A stretch of 64,000 nt of DNA from an uncultured Treponema sp. (GTDB taxonomy: Bacteria; Spirochaetota; Spirochaetia; Treponematales; Treponemataceae), in the NCBI GenBank assembly GCA_945877425.1, contig CAMCRZ010000010.1:1-64000 (forward strand), read 5' to 3'. Positions 52,026 to 60,900 of this stretch are shown here, in pieces. A program made the translations under genes and the position numbers. The number at the start of each line of letters is the position of its first letter. Within the stretch, counting starts at the first letter, position 1. A model generated the notes under the pieces. The model had not been told where the DNA came from, searched no databases, and was given only the letters and a program-made list of their open reading frames with translations.

Positions 52026-53297
52026 TTATTTTGTAGCAAGAATTGCAATTCCAGGAAGTGTTTTTCCTTCAAGGAATTCAAGAGAAGCACCGCCACCTGT
52101 AGAAACGTGGCTCATTTTATCTGCAAGATGGAATTTATTTACTGCAGCAACAGAGTCTCCGCCGCCAACTACAGTCATTGCTCCACGACCAGTTGCTTCT
52201 GCTACAAGCTGGGCAACAGTTGCAGTTCCCTTGGCAAATGCATCGAATTCAAATACGCCTACAGGTCCGTTCCATACAACAGATTTAGCTGTAGAAAGAA
52301 CTTCTTTGTAAAGTTCGATTGTCTTAGGACCAACGTCCATAGCCATTAAATTGTCTGGAATGTCTACACCGTCAACTGCTACAGGAGCTGCGTTTGCATC
52401 AAATTTGTCTGCTGCAACATGGTCAACAGGAAGAACAATTTTTACGCCTTTAGCTTCTGCGTCTGCAAGAAGTTTTTTAGCTGTATCAATAAAATCATCT
52501 TCTACAAGAGAAATTCCTACTTTATGACCTTGTGCCTTTAAGAATGTGTAAGCCATACCGCCGCCGATTACTAATGCAGATGCATTTTTCAAAAGGCTTT
52601 CAAGAACTGCAATCTTTGAAGAAACTTTTGCACCGCCGATAATTGCAACCTGTGGCTTTGGAGGATTTTCTACCATTGGCTGAATATATTTAACTTCTTT
52701 TTCCATTAAGAATCCGCCAACAGATTCACAACCCATAAATTTTGCAATTGAAGCTGTAGAAGCCTGATCACGGTGAGCTGTTCCGAATGCATCGTTTACG
52801 AAAATATCGCCGTAAGAAGCAAGTTCTTTTGCCATAACGTCACGTTCTGCAGGGTCTTTAGAAGTTTCTTCTTTATGGAAACGTGTATTTTCAAGCATTG
52901 CAACTGCGCCTTCTGGAAGTGCATCGATTGCAGCTTTCTGTCCAAGTGCATCTGGAAGGAATGTAACTTCTTTTCCGAGTTTTTCTGCAAAATATTTTAC
53001 AACAGGAGCCATGCGGTTTTTTCCGTTGATGAATTTTTCTGCATCAGCGTCTGTCCATGTCTTGCCTGCTTTTTCTGCCTTTTCCTGAGCTTTCTTTACG
53101 TCCTTTTTTGGATCGCCTAAGTGACTCATAAGTACAAGGCTTCTAGGGCTTTGTTCGAGAATGTATTTAATTGTAGGGAGTGCAGCCATAATACGTGTAT
53201 CATCCTGAACTACTCCATCCTTCATAGGTACGTTGAAGTCAACACGCATAATAATACGCTTGCCTTTAAGATCAACGTCTTTTACTGTCTTAATCAT
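52026..53297 (-). CDS. pgk: phosphoglycerate kinase
   Basis: 423 residues. [11 protein letters not shown] at the start, [17 protein letters not shown], and the nucleotide-binding [15 protein letters not shown] plus GGGDSVAAV. It carries out the first ATP-forming step of glycolysis. A GGAGG ribosome site precedes ATG 53297. Heads the pgk-tpiA transcript. Confidence 0.97.
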   Translation of the reverse strand: MIKTVKDVDLKGKRIIMRVDFNVPMKDGVVQDDTRIMAALPTIKYILEQSPRSLVLMSHLGDPKKDVKKAQEKAEKAGKTWTDADAEKFINGKNRMAPVVKYFAEKLGKEVTFLPDALGQKAAIDALPEGAVAMLENTRFHKEETSKDPAERDVMAKELASYGDIFVNDAFGTAHRDQASTASIAKFMGCESVGGFLMEKEVKYIQPMVENPPKPQVAIIGGAKVSSKIAVLESLLKNASALVIGGGMAYTFLKAQGHKVGISLVEDDFIDTAKKLLADAEAKGVKIVLPVDHVAADKFDANAAPVAVDGVDIPDNLMAMDVGPKTIELYKEVLSTAKSVVWNGPVGVFEFDAFAKGTATVAQLVAEATGRGAMTVVGGGDSVAAVNKFHLADKMSHVSTGGGASLEFLEGKTLPGIAILATK

Positions 53298-53348
53298 AAT
53301 ATTCCTCCGTGTGAATTGGGGATTTTCCCTTTAAATGATTTACGTATA

Positions 53349-53377
53349 AATATACTAACTTAATTCCATAAATTCAA
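53349..53377 (-). promoter_or_regulatory. promoter for pgk-tpiA
   Basis: TTGAAT and TATATT with 17-nt spacing on the minus strand; the leader of about 45 nt ends in GGAGGA before ATG 53297. Confidence 0.6.
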
Positions 53378-53392
53378 TATTTAACTATTCTA

Positions 53393-53421
53393 TTGTAAAA
53401 TGCAGCAACTTTATTTAAAAT
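53393..53421 (+). promoter_or_regulatory. promoter for the gene at 53428, probably leaderless
   Basis: TTGTAA and TAAAAT with 17-nt spacing; the -10 box ends 6 nt before ATG 53428 and no ribosome site is present. Confidence 0.6.
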
Positions 53422-53427
53422 ACTTTC

Positions 53428-53883
53428 ATGGCTTTAGATAAAAAAACTATAGACGCTAGGAAGAAATTCGCTGAATATTTCAGCAAAGAACACAACTGCA
53501 CTGTAACTGAAACAAAGATTGCCGAATTAAGATGCGACACTCTTGTTTATAAAAAGCTTAACCTTAAAAAAAGTGACTATCTGCCAAGTCTCTGGGGACT
53601 TATTGTTTTTACAGACAAAGGATTGTGGTTTTACTATCAGGAACAGGAAACTTACATTGAAAAATTAAGCCTGAGAGGTACGAGAGAACTTCAACAGCAG
53701 TCAGTCTGCCTTACTGAATTAAAGACAAAGTTTTCACTGCCGCAGAAAAAGTGGTGGTGGTTTTTGTTTCCCGAAAAAAAGCGTACAGTTTATGCTTCGT
53801 TTTATGATGAAAATTCCGGCTCTTACTTTTTTAAACTGATTTTTAACTGCAATGCACTTGAAGTCTTTGACAGGTTAAAATAA
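53428..53883 (+). CDS. small cytosolic protein of unknown function, 151 aa
   Basis: 151 residues, no signal peptide or TM segment. The fold appears mixed, with beta strands rich in aromatic residues (GLIVFTDKGLWFYYQEQETY, then KKWWWFLFPEKKR). I do not recognise a family; it may be one of the treponeme-restricted small proteins next to glycolytic genes. Own promoter, leaderless by position. Its 3' end lies 108 nt before gap. Confidence 0.65.
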   Translation: MALDKKTIDARKKFAEYFSKEHNCTVTETKIAELRCDTLVYKKLNLKKSDYLPSLWGLIVFTDKGLWFYYQEQETYIEKLSLRGTRELQQQSVCLTELKTKFSLPQKKWWWFLFPEKKRTVYASFYDENSGSYFFKLIFNCNALEVFDRLK

Positions 53884-53931
53884 AACTTCTATTGTAATTT
53901 AATGGAAAAAAGTTTATAAGAAAGTTTGTTA

Positions 53932-53960
53932 TTGAATAATTTAAACAAATTCATTAAAGT
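53932..53960 (+). promoter_or_regulatory. candidate promoter for gap
   Basis: TTGAAT and TAAAGT with 17-nt spacing; the leader contains AGGAGATAT before ATG 53992. A second possible -10 (TATATT, near 53973) would give a shorter leader. Confidence 0.45.
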
Positions 53961-53991
53961 TTAGGTAAATCTTATATTTAGGAGATATAAA

Positions 53992-55023
53992 ATGGCAGTT
54001 AAAGTTGCTATTAATGGTTTTGGCCGTATTGGTCGTTTGGCTTTCCGTCAGATGTTTGAAGCTGATGGTTATGAAGTTGTTGCTATCAATGATTTAACAA
54101 GCCCAAAAATGCTTGCTCACCTTCTTAAATATGATACAGCACAGGGTGGTTTCTGTGGTCGTATCGGTGAAGGAAAACACACTGTATCTGCTACAGAAGA
54201 TTCTATCATTGTTGATGGAAAAGAAATCAAAATTTCTGCAGAAAAAGATGCTGCTAACTGCCCATGGGCAAAATATAATGTAGACGTTGTTCTTGAATGT
54301 ACAGGTTTCTATACAGCAAAAGACAAGGCTGCAGCTCATATTACAGCCGGTGCTAAGAAAGTTGTTATTTCTGCTCCTGCAGGAAATGACCTTCCTACAA
54401 TCGTTTACAATGTAAACCACACAACTCTTACAAAGAACGACAACATCATTTCTGCTGCTTCTTGTACAACAAACTGTCTTGCTCCAATGGCTAAAGCTCT
54501 TAATGATTACGCTCCTATCGCTTCTGGAATTATGTCTACAATCCACGCTTACACAGGTGACCAGATGATTCTTGACGGTCCACAGCGCAAAGGTGACCTC
54601 CGCCGTTCACGTGCTGGTGCTCAGAACATTGTTCCTAACTCAACAGGTGCTGCAAAGGCTATCGGTCTTGTAATTCCTGAATTGAACGGAAAACTCATTG
54701 GTTCTGCACAGCGTGTTCCAACACCTACAGGATCTACAACAATCCTTACAGCAGTTGTAAAAGGCAAAGACGTAACAAAAGAAGGAATCAATGCTGCAAT
54801 GAAAGCTGCTGCAACTGAAAGCTTCGGTTACAACGAAGATGAAATCGTATCTTCTGACGTTATCGGTATGAAATTCGGTTCTTTGTTCGATGCAACACAG
54901 ACAATGGTTTCAAAAATCGACGACGATACATACCAGGTACAGGTTGTTTCTTGGTACGATAACGAAAACTCTTACACATCACAGATGGTTCGTACAATCA
55001 AATATTTTGCAGAAAACTGCTAG
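53992..55023 (+). CDS. gap: glyceraldehyde-3-phosphate dehydrogenase
   Basis: 343 residues. NAD-binding start [18 protein letters not shown], catalytic Cys in [17 protein letters not shown], and the C-terminal [20 protein letters not shown]. It oxidises glyceraldehyde-3-phosphate with NAD+ and phosphate. A strong AGGAG site and codons biased toward a few triplets fit high expression. The 3' end ends in a UUCG-loop terminator, and the last 24 codons recur twice more downstream as partial copies. Confidence 0.97.
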   Translation: MAVKVAINGFGRIGRLAFRQMFEADGYEVVAINDLTSPKMLAHLLKYDTAQGGFCGRIGEGKHTVSATEDSIIVDGKEIKISAEKDAANCPWAKYNVDVVLECTGFYTAKDKAAAHITAGAKKVVISAPAGNDLPTIVYNVNHTTLTKNDNIISAASCTTNCLAPMAKALNDYAPIASGIMSTIHAYTGDQMILDGPQRKGDLRRSRAGAQNIVPNSTGAAKAIGLVIPELNGKLIGSAQRVPTPTGSTTILTAVVKGKDVTKEGINAAMKAAATESFGYNEDEIVSSDVIGMKFGSLFDATQTMVSKIDDDTYQVQVVSWYDNENSYTSQMVRTIKYFAENC

Positions 55024-55043
55024 GTTAGTTTGAAGTGAAAAAA

Positions 55044-55070
55044 AGGCCTTCTTCGGAAGGTCTTTTTTTT
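55044..55070 (+). terminator. gap terminator with UUCG tetraloop
   Basis: An 8-bp stem (55044-55051 / 55056-55063) closed by C(UUCG)G, followed by T8. Confidence 0.88.
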
Positions 55071-55077
55071 GCTTCTT

Positions 55078-55093
55078 GAGTTTTCGTTATCGT
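55078..55093 (-). repeat. inverted 16-nt copy of a gap 3' segment
   Basis: The reverse complement of 55078-55093 is identical to gap 54956-54971 (ACGATAACGAAAACTC). It shows that pieces of the gap 3' end have been placed in both orientations. Confidence 0.8.
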
Positions 55094-55135
55094 CCGATTG
55101 AACTGTCGCGATTGTTGCTGCGCAAAATCGCTCCG

Positions 55136-55162
55136 CGCGGTCGCACGCCAGCTACGACCGCG
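55136..55162. repeat. GC-rich palindrome
   Basis: Perfect 8-bp arms CGCGGTCG (55136-55143) and CGACCGCG (55155-55162) around an 11-nt loop, placed just before the second gap tail. The GC content contrasts with the neighbouring genes. Confidence 0.7.
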
Positions 55163-55233
55163 GGTACTCTAACGAAAACAGCTACACTAGCCAGATGGTT
55201 CGTACAATCAAATACTTTGCTGGAAACTGCTAA
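55163..55233 (+). pseudogene. second copy of the gap 3' end (tail remnant)
   Basis: In the gap frame this encodes [20 protein letters not shown] and NC-stop, differing from the true gap end by two residues, with several synonymous changes. The similarity continues past the stop. It is therefore the tail of a related, once-selected gap gene or a swapped 3' end, not a recent exact duplication. No upstream body of the gene remains. Confidence 0.8.
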
Positions 55234-55250
55234 TTGGTTTTAGTGTAGAA

Positions 55251-55305
55251 AAAAGGGGCTGTCCTAGAAGTTCATAATACTTCATAAAAGGGCGGCCTTT
55301 TTTTT
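55251..55305 (+). terminator. terminator of the second gap tail
   Basis: GGCTGTCC (55257-55264) pairs completely with GGGCGGCC (55290-55297) allowing two GU pairs, with A-run before and T8 after. An inner GAAGT/ACTTC stem adds stability. Confidence 0.65.
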
Positions 55306-55364
55306 GGGCTGTACTAGACTTAATGCACTTAAATGGCTCAGGCATAGCCTTCGCGAGACTCGCT

Positions 55365-55389
55365 AAAAACAGTCCACCGGACTGTTTTT
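55365..55389. repeat. perfect 11-bp palindrome with 3-nt loop
   Basis: Arms AAAAACAGTCC and GGACTGTTTTT around ACC. It could act as a bidirectional terminator or as a mobile palindromic element. A second short palindrome, GCACTTCGTGC, follows at 55390-55400. Confidence 0.8.
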
Positions 55390-55409
55390 GCACTTCGTGC
55401 CGCTCCCTA

Positions 55410-55544
55410 GGTACGATAACGAAAACAGCTACACATCACAGATGGTAAGAACAATTAAATACTTTGCTGACCCTCCAGTCGCGATAGCGACTAAGTTAAT
55501 AACTTCCTTAATGGGCACGGTACGAAGTACCGTAAAACTGCTAA
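55410..55544 (+). pseudogene. third copy of the gap 3' end, interrupted by a 64-bp insert
   Basis: In frame it reads [19 protein letters not shown] and would end ENC-stop, identical in protein to the true gap end despite several different codons, but 64 bp are inserted between GA and AAACTGCTAA. Similarity continues into the 3' untranslated stretch. It has its own terminator. Confidence 0.8.
55471..55534. repeat. 64-bp palindromic insert within the third gap tail
   Basis: The insert splits the codon GAA of the gap tail cleanly. It holds two hairpins: TCGC-GATA-GCGA near 55479 and ACGGTAC-GAA-GTACCGT at 55517-55533. This is the layout of a REP/BIME-like doublet or a very small non-autonomous element. 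Confidence 0.7.
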
Positions 55545-55562
55545 GCTAGTTTAAGGTGATAT

Positions 55563-55602
55563 AAACGGCATCTAAGGATTCTTGGGTGCCGTTTTTATTT
55601 TT
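55563..55602 (+). terminator. terminator of the third gap tail
   Basis: AAACGGCA (55563-55570) pairs with TGCCGTTT (55587-55594), followed by a T-rich run. Confidence 0.75.
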
Positions 55603-55719
55603 AAACGTACTTAATTTTTCTTTCGATTTTATACTCGCTCGATAAATCGACCTCGGGTGCTGTTTTTTTTTAAGCTAATATATCAGGGATAGATAAGAAC
55701 TTGTGTTGTGTAATAATTT

Positions 55720-55856
55720 CGCCAGTCGTAAGACTAAGGCGCAAGGATACATGCGAAGCATGTGTAATTTGCACAGCGTACCGAGCGTGGAGCCGCCGCC
55801 TTTGGCGGGTCTGAAAGACCGAAGCGATAGCGTAACGGCGGAAGGCGACTGACTAA
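55720..55856. repeat. dispersed intergenic repeat with GAA-triloop palindromes
   Basis: A GC-richer block of about 137 bp with several hairpins: ACATGC-GAA-GCATGT (55749-55763), GGTCT-GAA-AGACC (55808-55820), and a CGCC/GGCG pair near 55796. No reading frame is convincing. The stem sequences differ while the GAA triloop is kept, as also in 55517-55533. The interval 55603-55719 is AT-rich with nothing recognised. Confidence 0.6.
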
Positions 55857-55890
55857 CTGCACTTTGCTGAAAATAATAAAACTATGCAAT

Positions 55891-56832
55891 TTATTTTTTT
55901 GAGTAATAATCCAAAACTTTTCGGGCGAAATTATAGGCATTTTTTATTTCGGTGTAGTTTTCAAAATACTGTTTTTTGTAAACCATGCGGCCGTCGAAAA
56001 AATCTTTTAATTCCTGAAGTGTGAGTTCTTTGATTTTGGGCGAAGAAATTAATTTTGTGTAAACGGAAAGCATTACGGCAAAATCGTTAAGGAGCGGAAC
56101 TTTCATGCAGCTTGAAATTGTTCCGTTTGAGATTCCGAGATTTCCGCCTAAAAGTTCAAAACTTGTTTCTAAATCGGGCTTGAACCACTGGACTGGCTTA
56201 AAAGATGTAAGAAGGCAGAAATTGTGGGCGCATGCATTGCGAAGGCGGCGGACTGAATCAAAATGTTTTGTATATTCGCAATCGAGTTTCATGTAATCGT
56301 AGTAAAAAGCATAAAAGCTGATAAAATCGGCAAAACCAATCATTTCGACAAAATTCCAGACTGCAGGGGAAGCAGAATATTTTTCGAATGTGTTTTCGCC
56401 ATAGCTGACGGCTCTGTAGTTTTGCATATTTTCTTTGATTTTGGGATGTTTTTCAAGAAACTTCTGCACTACTTCGTAGCCGTCGTCTTTGGAATTGTTC
56501 TGGCATGTATTTACAAGTTTGACTTTCAGGTAATGCTCCAGGTCGATTGTCATTTTGAGCAAAAGTTTTCTGAGGAACATATCAATAGTAGAAAGTTCAA
56601 CAAGATGACCAAAATCAAGTCCGACATATTTGCCGCTCATTGTCTGCTCGGAACAAACCGAACAATACTGTTTTAAGCGGAAGAAAAAATTATTTTTTTC
56701 AAGGAACACGGCAGCTTTTTCTTCGTCCATAAGGGTGAAGGTGATGCCGAGTATGTTTTTACAGTAGTCGAGGATTTCGGGGACGGTTAGTTTTGGGGAT
56801 GGGGCGAGATTTTGGGGTGTTTTTTTGGACAT
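55891..56832 (-). CDS. Abi_2 / AbiD-AbiF-like protein with HEPN motif
   Basis: 313 residues. An all-helical protein with the Abi_2 layout: FFFRLKQY near residue 50 (family-typical), and RRLRNACAHNF in the second half, which gives the R-x4-H of a HEPN ribonuclease. Such proteins act in abortive infection or toxin-antitoxin-like phage defence by cutting RNA. GGGAG precedes ATG 56832. It ends close to the repeat region behind gap and is separated from the SUKH gene by 117 nt. Confidence 0.82.
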   Translation of the reverse strand: MSKKTPQNLAPSPKLTVPEILDYCKNILGITFTLMDEEKAAVFLEKNNFFFRLKQYCSVCSEQTMSGKYVGLDFGHLVELSTIDMFLRKLLLKMTIDLEHYLKVKLVNTCQNNSKDDGYEVVQKFLEKHPKIKENMQNYRAVSYGENTFEKYSASPAVWNFVEMIGFADFISFYAFYYDYMKLDCEYTKHFDSVRRLRNACAHNFCLLTSFKPVQWFKPDLETSFELLGGNLGISNGTISSCMKVPLLNDFAVMLSVYTKLISSPKIKELTLQELKDFFDGRMVYKKQYFENYTEIKNAYNFARKVLDYYSKK

Positions 56833-56949
56833 GGTAAGAACTCCCTTTTCCTATTCTTAAAATTGACTTGATTGTCATAAATCTTTATAAAGACCCATAA
56901 ATATAAGAAAATTTATAATCATGGGTTACTTTTTAGAGTAATGGAAATA

Positions 56950-57342
56950 TTAAATAAGTTCTTTTAAGAAATTTGAGAATGATACTGCAATTTGCTTTTT
57001 TTCTTTGCCATTGAAGGAATAAACAAATCCTTTCTCATCCATAATTGTAAGTATCCCATCTATACCATTATTTTCTAACAATATACAATCTTTTGGAAAA
57101 TCACCACCAAGATTGCGTTCTTTTTCAGTAGCGGTAACAACATTCAAATAACCACTAACACCAAGACCTGTAATCTCATGTGAACCAAATGAAATAGCCC
57201 CATAATTTGAAAGATAGCTCTTATATTCTTCCGAGAAATGTAAATTTAATTTTTTTTCGGCATTATTGATTTCCTCTTGCGAAACAGTTCCAACCTGGAA
57301 TAATTTAGTTTTTGCTTTTAATTCTTCAATTGTCATTTTCAT
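56950..57342 (-). CDS. SUKH (SMI1/KNR4) family immunity protein
   Basis: 130 residues. The SUKH pattern is visible: EEINNAEKKLNLHFSEEYKS at about 20-40, then LSNYGAISFGSHEITGLG, and a C-terminal SFSNFLKELI. SUKH proteins commonly neutralise a neighbouring nuclease toxin. The ATG overlaps the stop of the LHH nuclease gene by one base (TAATG), the classic toxin-immunity arrangement. Confidence 0.85.
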   Translation of the reverse strand: MKMTIEELKAKTKLFQVGTVSQEEINNAEKKLNLHFSEEYKSYLSNYGAISFGSHEITGLGVSGYLNVVTATEKERNLGGDFPKDCILLENNGIDGILTIMDEKGFVYSFNGKEKKQIAVSFSNFLKELI

Positions 57343-57953
57343 TAGTTTTCTCCTTCAGCACGTGCTTTCCAATGATTTTCACGTTCATTATCGAAAGCTT
57401 TTCTGTCTATTTCAGAATCTTTTTTTGTATCATGCAGTATAGAATAATTTTCTTTACTGCGATGTTGTTCTTGTGTTAGCTCTGCTAATGGTGAATCATT
57501 TTTTTGACCTATATGATGCAATTCAATAGGATTTCCGTTTTTCTCTAATGGAGCAAGTCCTTGTTCCATTCTTTCTTTATTGGTACGACCAAAAGCATCT
57601 TTTTGATCCATATCGATATTTGGATTGATAAGACATTTTCGACCATCAATCTCCGCTTCGATTAGTCCTGCATCCTTATATATTTGATATTCTTCCATTG
57701 AACCGATTGCATCAATGATTTCATCAGACCAACCAGTTTCTTCCTTTATCTTATCTTTTTGTTCCTGTGTCAACCCTTTTTGCTCATTATTGTCATCAGC
57801 TTGCTTTTCCACTTTTTTATCAGGATCATAATTCTCTTTTGGCTTTTCGCAGTTGACATTGCTTTTTTCAAGTTTTTTGTCAGGATCAAAATTCGATTTT
57901 GCCAATTTAGAGTTTTCTAAAGGTTCTGCAGCTTTTGCAACTGCTTCTATCAT
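57342..57953 (-). CDS. LHH-type HNH/EndoVII nuclease toxin
   Basis: 203 residues. The C-terminal 85 residues match the LHH family: DAFGRTNKERMEQGLAPLEK, then PIELHHIGQKNDSPLAELT (LHH of the metal site) and a further His in EQHRSKENYSILH. The N-terminal part is charged and repetitive (FDPDKKLEKS, YDPDKKVEK), with no signal peptide. It probably cleaves DNA or RNA. It overlaps the ATPase gene upstream by 4 nt and the SUKH gene downstream by 1 nt, so three genes are translationally linked. Confidence 0.85.
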   Translation of the reverse strand: MIEAVAKAAEPLENSKLAKSNFDPDKKLEKSNVNCEKPKENYDPDKKVEKQADDNNEQKGLTQEQKDKIKEETGWSDEIIDAIGSMEEYQIYKDAGLIEAEIDGRKCLINPNIDMDQKDAFGRTNKERMEQGLAPLEKNGNPIELHHIGQKNDSPLAELTQEQHRSKENYSILHDTKKDSEIDRKAFDNERENHWKARAEGEN

Positions 57954-60900
57954 TTTATACCTCCATTATTTGCCCAATTTTCAAGTAAATCAGTTTTTTC
58001 CAAATCATTATATAGATAGTTAGTAATAATACATTGACGGATAGAACGAACAATATCTTCCTCTAAATCTTGATTTAATTGTGTTCGGATTGCATTATCT
58101 ACATCAATGGACCATTGCTCCGTATCACTTGTACGCTCAAAAGAGGCTATAAAAGCTTCCTTTATATCAGGAAATAATTCTGCAACAATAGGTGCAAGTT
58201 TTGTATAACGAGGAGATTCTAGTGGAGAGCAAACTGAACGAAGAATAAAAACTTTTGTTGAAGATTTTAGTGTCAATAGATTAAGTTTTTCTTTCAATTC
58301 TCCAAGTTTAACGTTATCTGAAATTGAAACTCCTTTACAAAGAATCTTTGCTATTTCAAGTTTATAACTTAGATTAGGTTTTACTTGTTCTAAGGTAGGT
58401 TTTTCATACGAATAAGGTTTCTCTTGTTTCGCAAATTCTTTTACTTCACATAAAACAGCTTCTACCCATTCATTCTGATAAATTGCTGCAACACCACGTG
58501 GAAGTTTTGCAAGTTCAATAATTTGGTCATCATTTAAATTTGCAGCTCTACCTACAAGTTCACGATCTTCTTGATCTGGAAGTCTAAGTATGATTTTTGT
58601 ATTTGTGTTACGAATAACAGCCATGTCAAGTAAAGCCGGTGCTTGATCTGCAATAATAAAACCTTCACCAAATGAACGCATTTCAGCAATAGAATTTGTA
58701 AGCATTTCAACAGATTTACCGAGAAGATTAGCACTTTCTGAACTTTGTTCTACAGAAGTTCTTTTTAAGAGATTATGTGCCTCTTCTAATACTGTTACAT
58801 GTTTTAATTTTGAAGTTCCTTGGTTCATACGATATTCTTGTAACTTTAAAACTAAAAGACCCATTATAAGAGATTTTGTTTCTGTAGAACCAACTCTACT
58901 TAAATCGACAATGACATTCTTATCAAACAAATCATCATTTGATATCTCATCAGTAGAAAAAATCTGACCATTGATTCCATTTGTAAGGGATTTTAATCTT
59001 GTAATCAGAGAACCTTTATATGCCCCCTTATTATCTGTATCATATTCAGATGAATCAATTATTATTTTAATATTACGAGTTACATCCGAAAATGTTGGAT
59101 ACAAATTTGAACCATAACTATTTGTAGATTCCGTCAAATTCCATCCACAATCGACATAGGATTTTTCAACAGCTTCCTTGAGAACAGCCGGCATTGCCGC
59201 ATACATAGGCCAACAAACATTAAATATTTCGATAAGTCGGTCTAAGTGTTCAAGGATGTGAGTATTACCATAGAAGCTAAATGGATTTATTCGTAATAAA
59301 GGGGTAAGATTCGGGTTTGTCCCATAAATCATATCAGCAAATTTACCAAATTCATTTTTGTATTCACCTTTAGCAGGTTCAATAATAAGAAACTTTTTTT
59401 TCTTTAATTTAAGCTCGGACAGTATTTCATAAACTGTATTACTTTTACCACTACCTGTTGAACCAGTAATAAATGTATGAGAGGCAAGCGAATCTAATGA
59501 CAGATTTACAGGCAACTCTTCTGGTGTATGCATATTATATACTTTACCTATCTCAATTTTTTCAGAAACTATATCATCATATGAAGAAACTGTCCGACCA
59601 AATTCTGCACATTCAAGGACAGGAATACCTGGAATAGAATGATTCGGTAAACCGGCATGTATTGCTAATTCAGCACTTGAAATAAGTGTACCTGGTGTTA
59701 AAACTAAATTACCATATAAAAATTTCGGATGTTCAAAATGTCGCAAAGAATCTGTAATTGCAGGTGTCTTATTAGATTCTGGTGTCCAAATATTAATAAA
59801 ACTTGATTCTAGGGAAGAATTCTTACCACGAATAAGTGAGCGATAAACACTTGCTGCCATTTGAGCAGTCCATTCATCACTAATACAATACATTGCACAA
59901 TTCCACATTCCTAAATCCGCACATGTATCATAACGTTCAAGAATTTTATCTATTCTTTCCATAATTTTCTTGACACTATGATTTTCAAATGGAATCTGAA
60001 GATTTTTACTTTCACCAATTTGTTTTTGTTTGCCCGTTTGAAGATTTAGACTGTCAGTATGTGAATTTCCTTCTGATGTTGTTGTATTTTCTGTATCAGA
60101 TTCATTTAAACTGTGTGAAACCGAATTATTCTCAGTTAAACTAACAGAATGATTTGAACTATTGGTAACAGAATGAGTCTTTCCTTTACTGAAAGAAACT
60201 GTGCCACCTATACCACCACCAACTGCACCACCTATTGCTGCTCCTATTGGACCTCCAACAGCAAAACCAATAGCCCCACCGATTAAACCTGCTGCTGCGC
60301 CAGGATTAATATTTGTAGTTGATGTTGTACCGTCTGATACGCTTTTTGAAGTACCATTTGTTTCTGTTTTTCCTGTTGATTTTGTTTCTGTAAAAGATTT
60401 ACCAATAGTATGACTAACTGACTTTGCCAAACTTTTTGTAATTGTATCACTAGCCCCAATGGAAATAGACTCATTTATACCTTCACTTTCATTTTCTCCA
60501 ATTGAATATTGAGAAGAACTAAAAGGAACAAGTTGAGTATATATGTTTTCCAATGCACGACGATTTTCATTCAAATCAGTAAGATTAACAGGATCTGCAA
60601 TTAATAGTAAGGTATATTCTTTTCCACGCATTGCATCAATTAATTTTTCAATACCCTGTACAAATTGTTTATCTTCAGATTCTTCTTCACTTCTTAAACC
60701 AGCAATATCTGTTACAGCTGCAATTGTTTTCTTTGCAGAAAAATCATTTAACACTTTCTCCAAAACATTTTTTGTAACTTCATTATTATTTTCATCAATT
60801 TCTTTATAATGTTCAGAAACTTTTATTCCAGGAAAATTACTTAAAAGGCTATTCTCAAGGATATCTTTTGCATTTTTGGTTTTTTGAACATTACCATTGG

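Noticed and set aside
55208..55393. Minus-strand 61-codon frame between the gap tails
   Set aside because: It reads through two palindromes and a gap tail on the wrong strand.
55024..55602. Integron attC array behind gap
   Set aside because: Integron cassettes are known in some treponemes, but here the repeated unit is a coding gap tail, there is no cassette between copies and no integron integrase in view.
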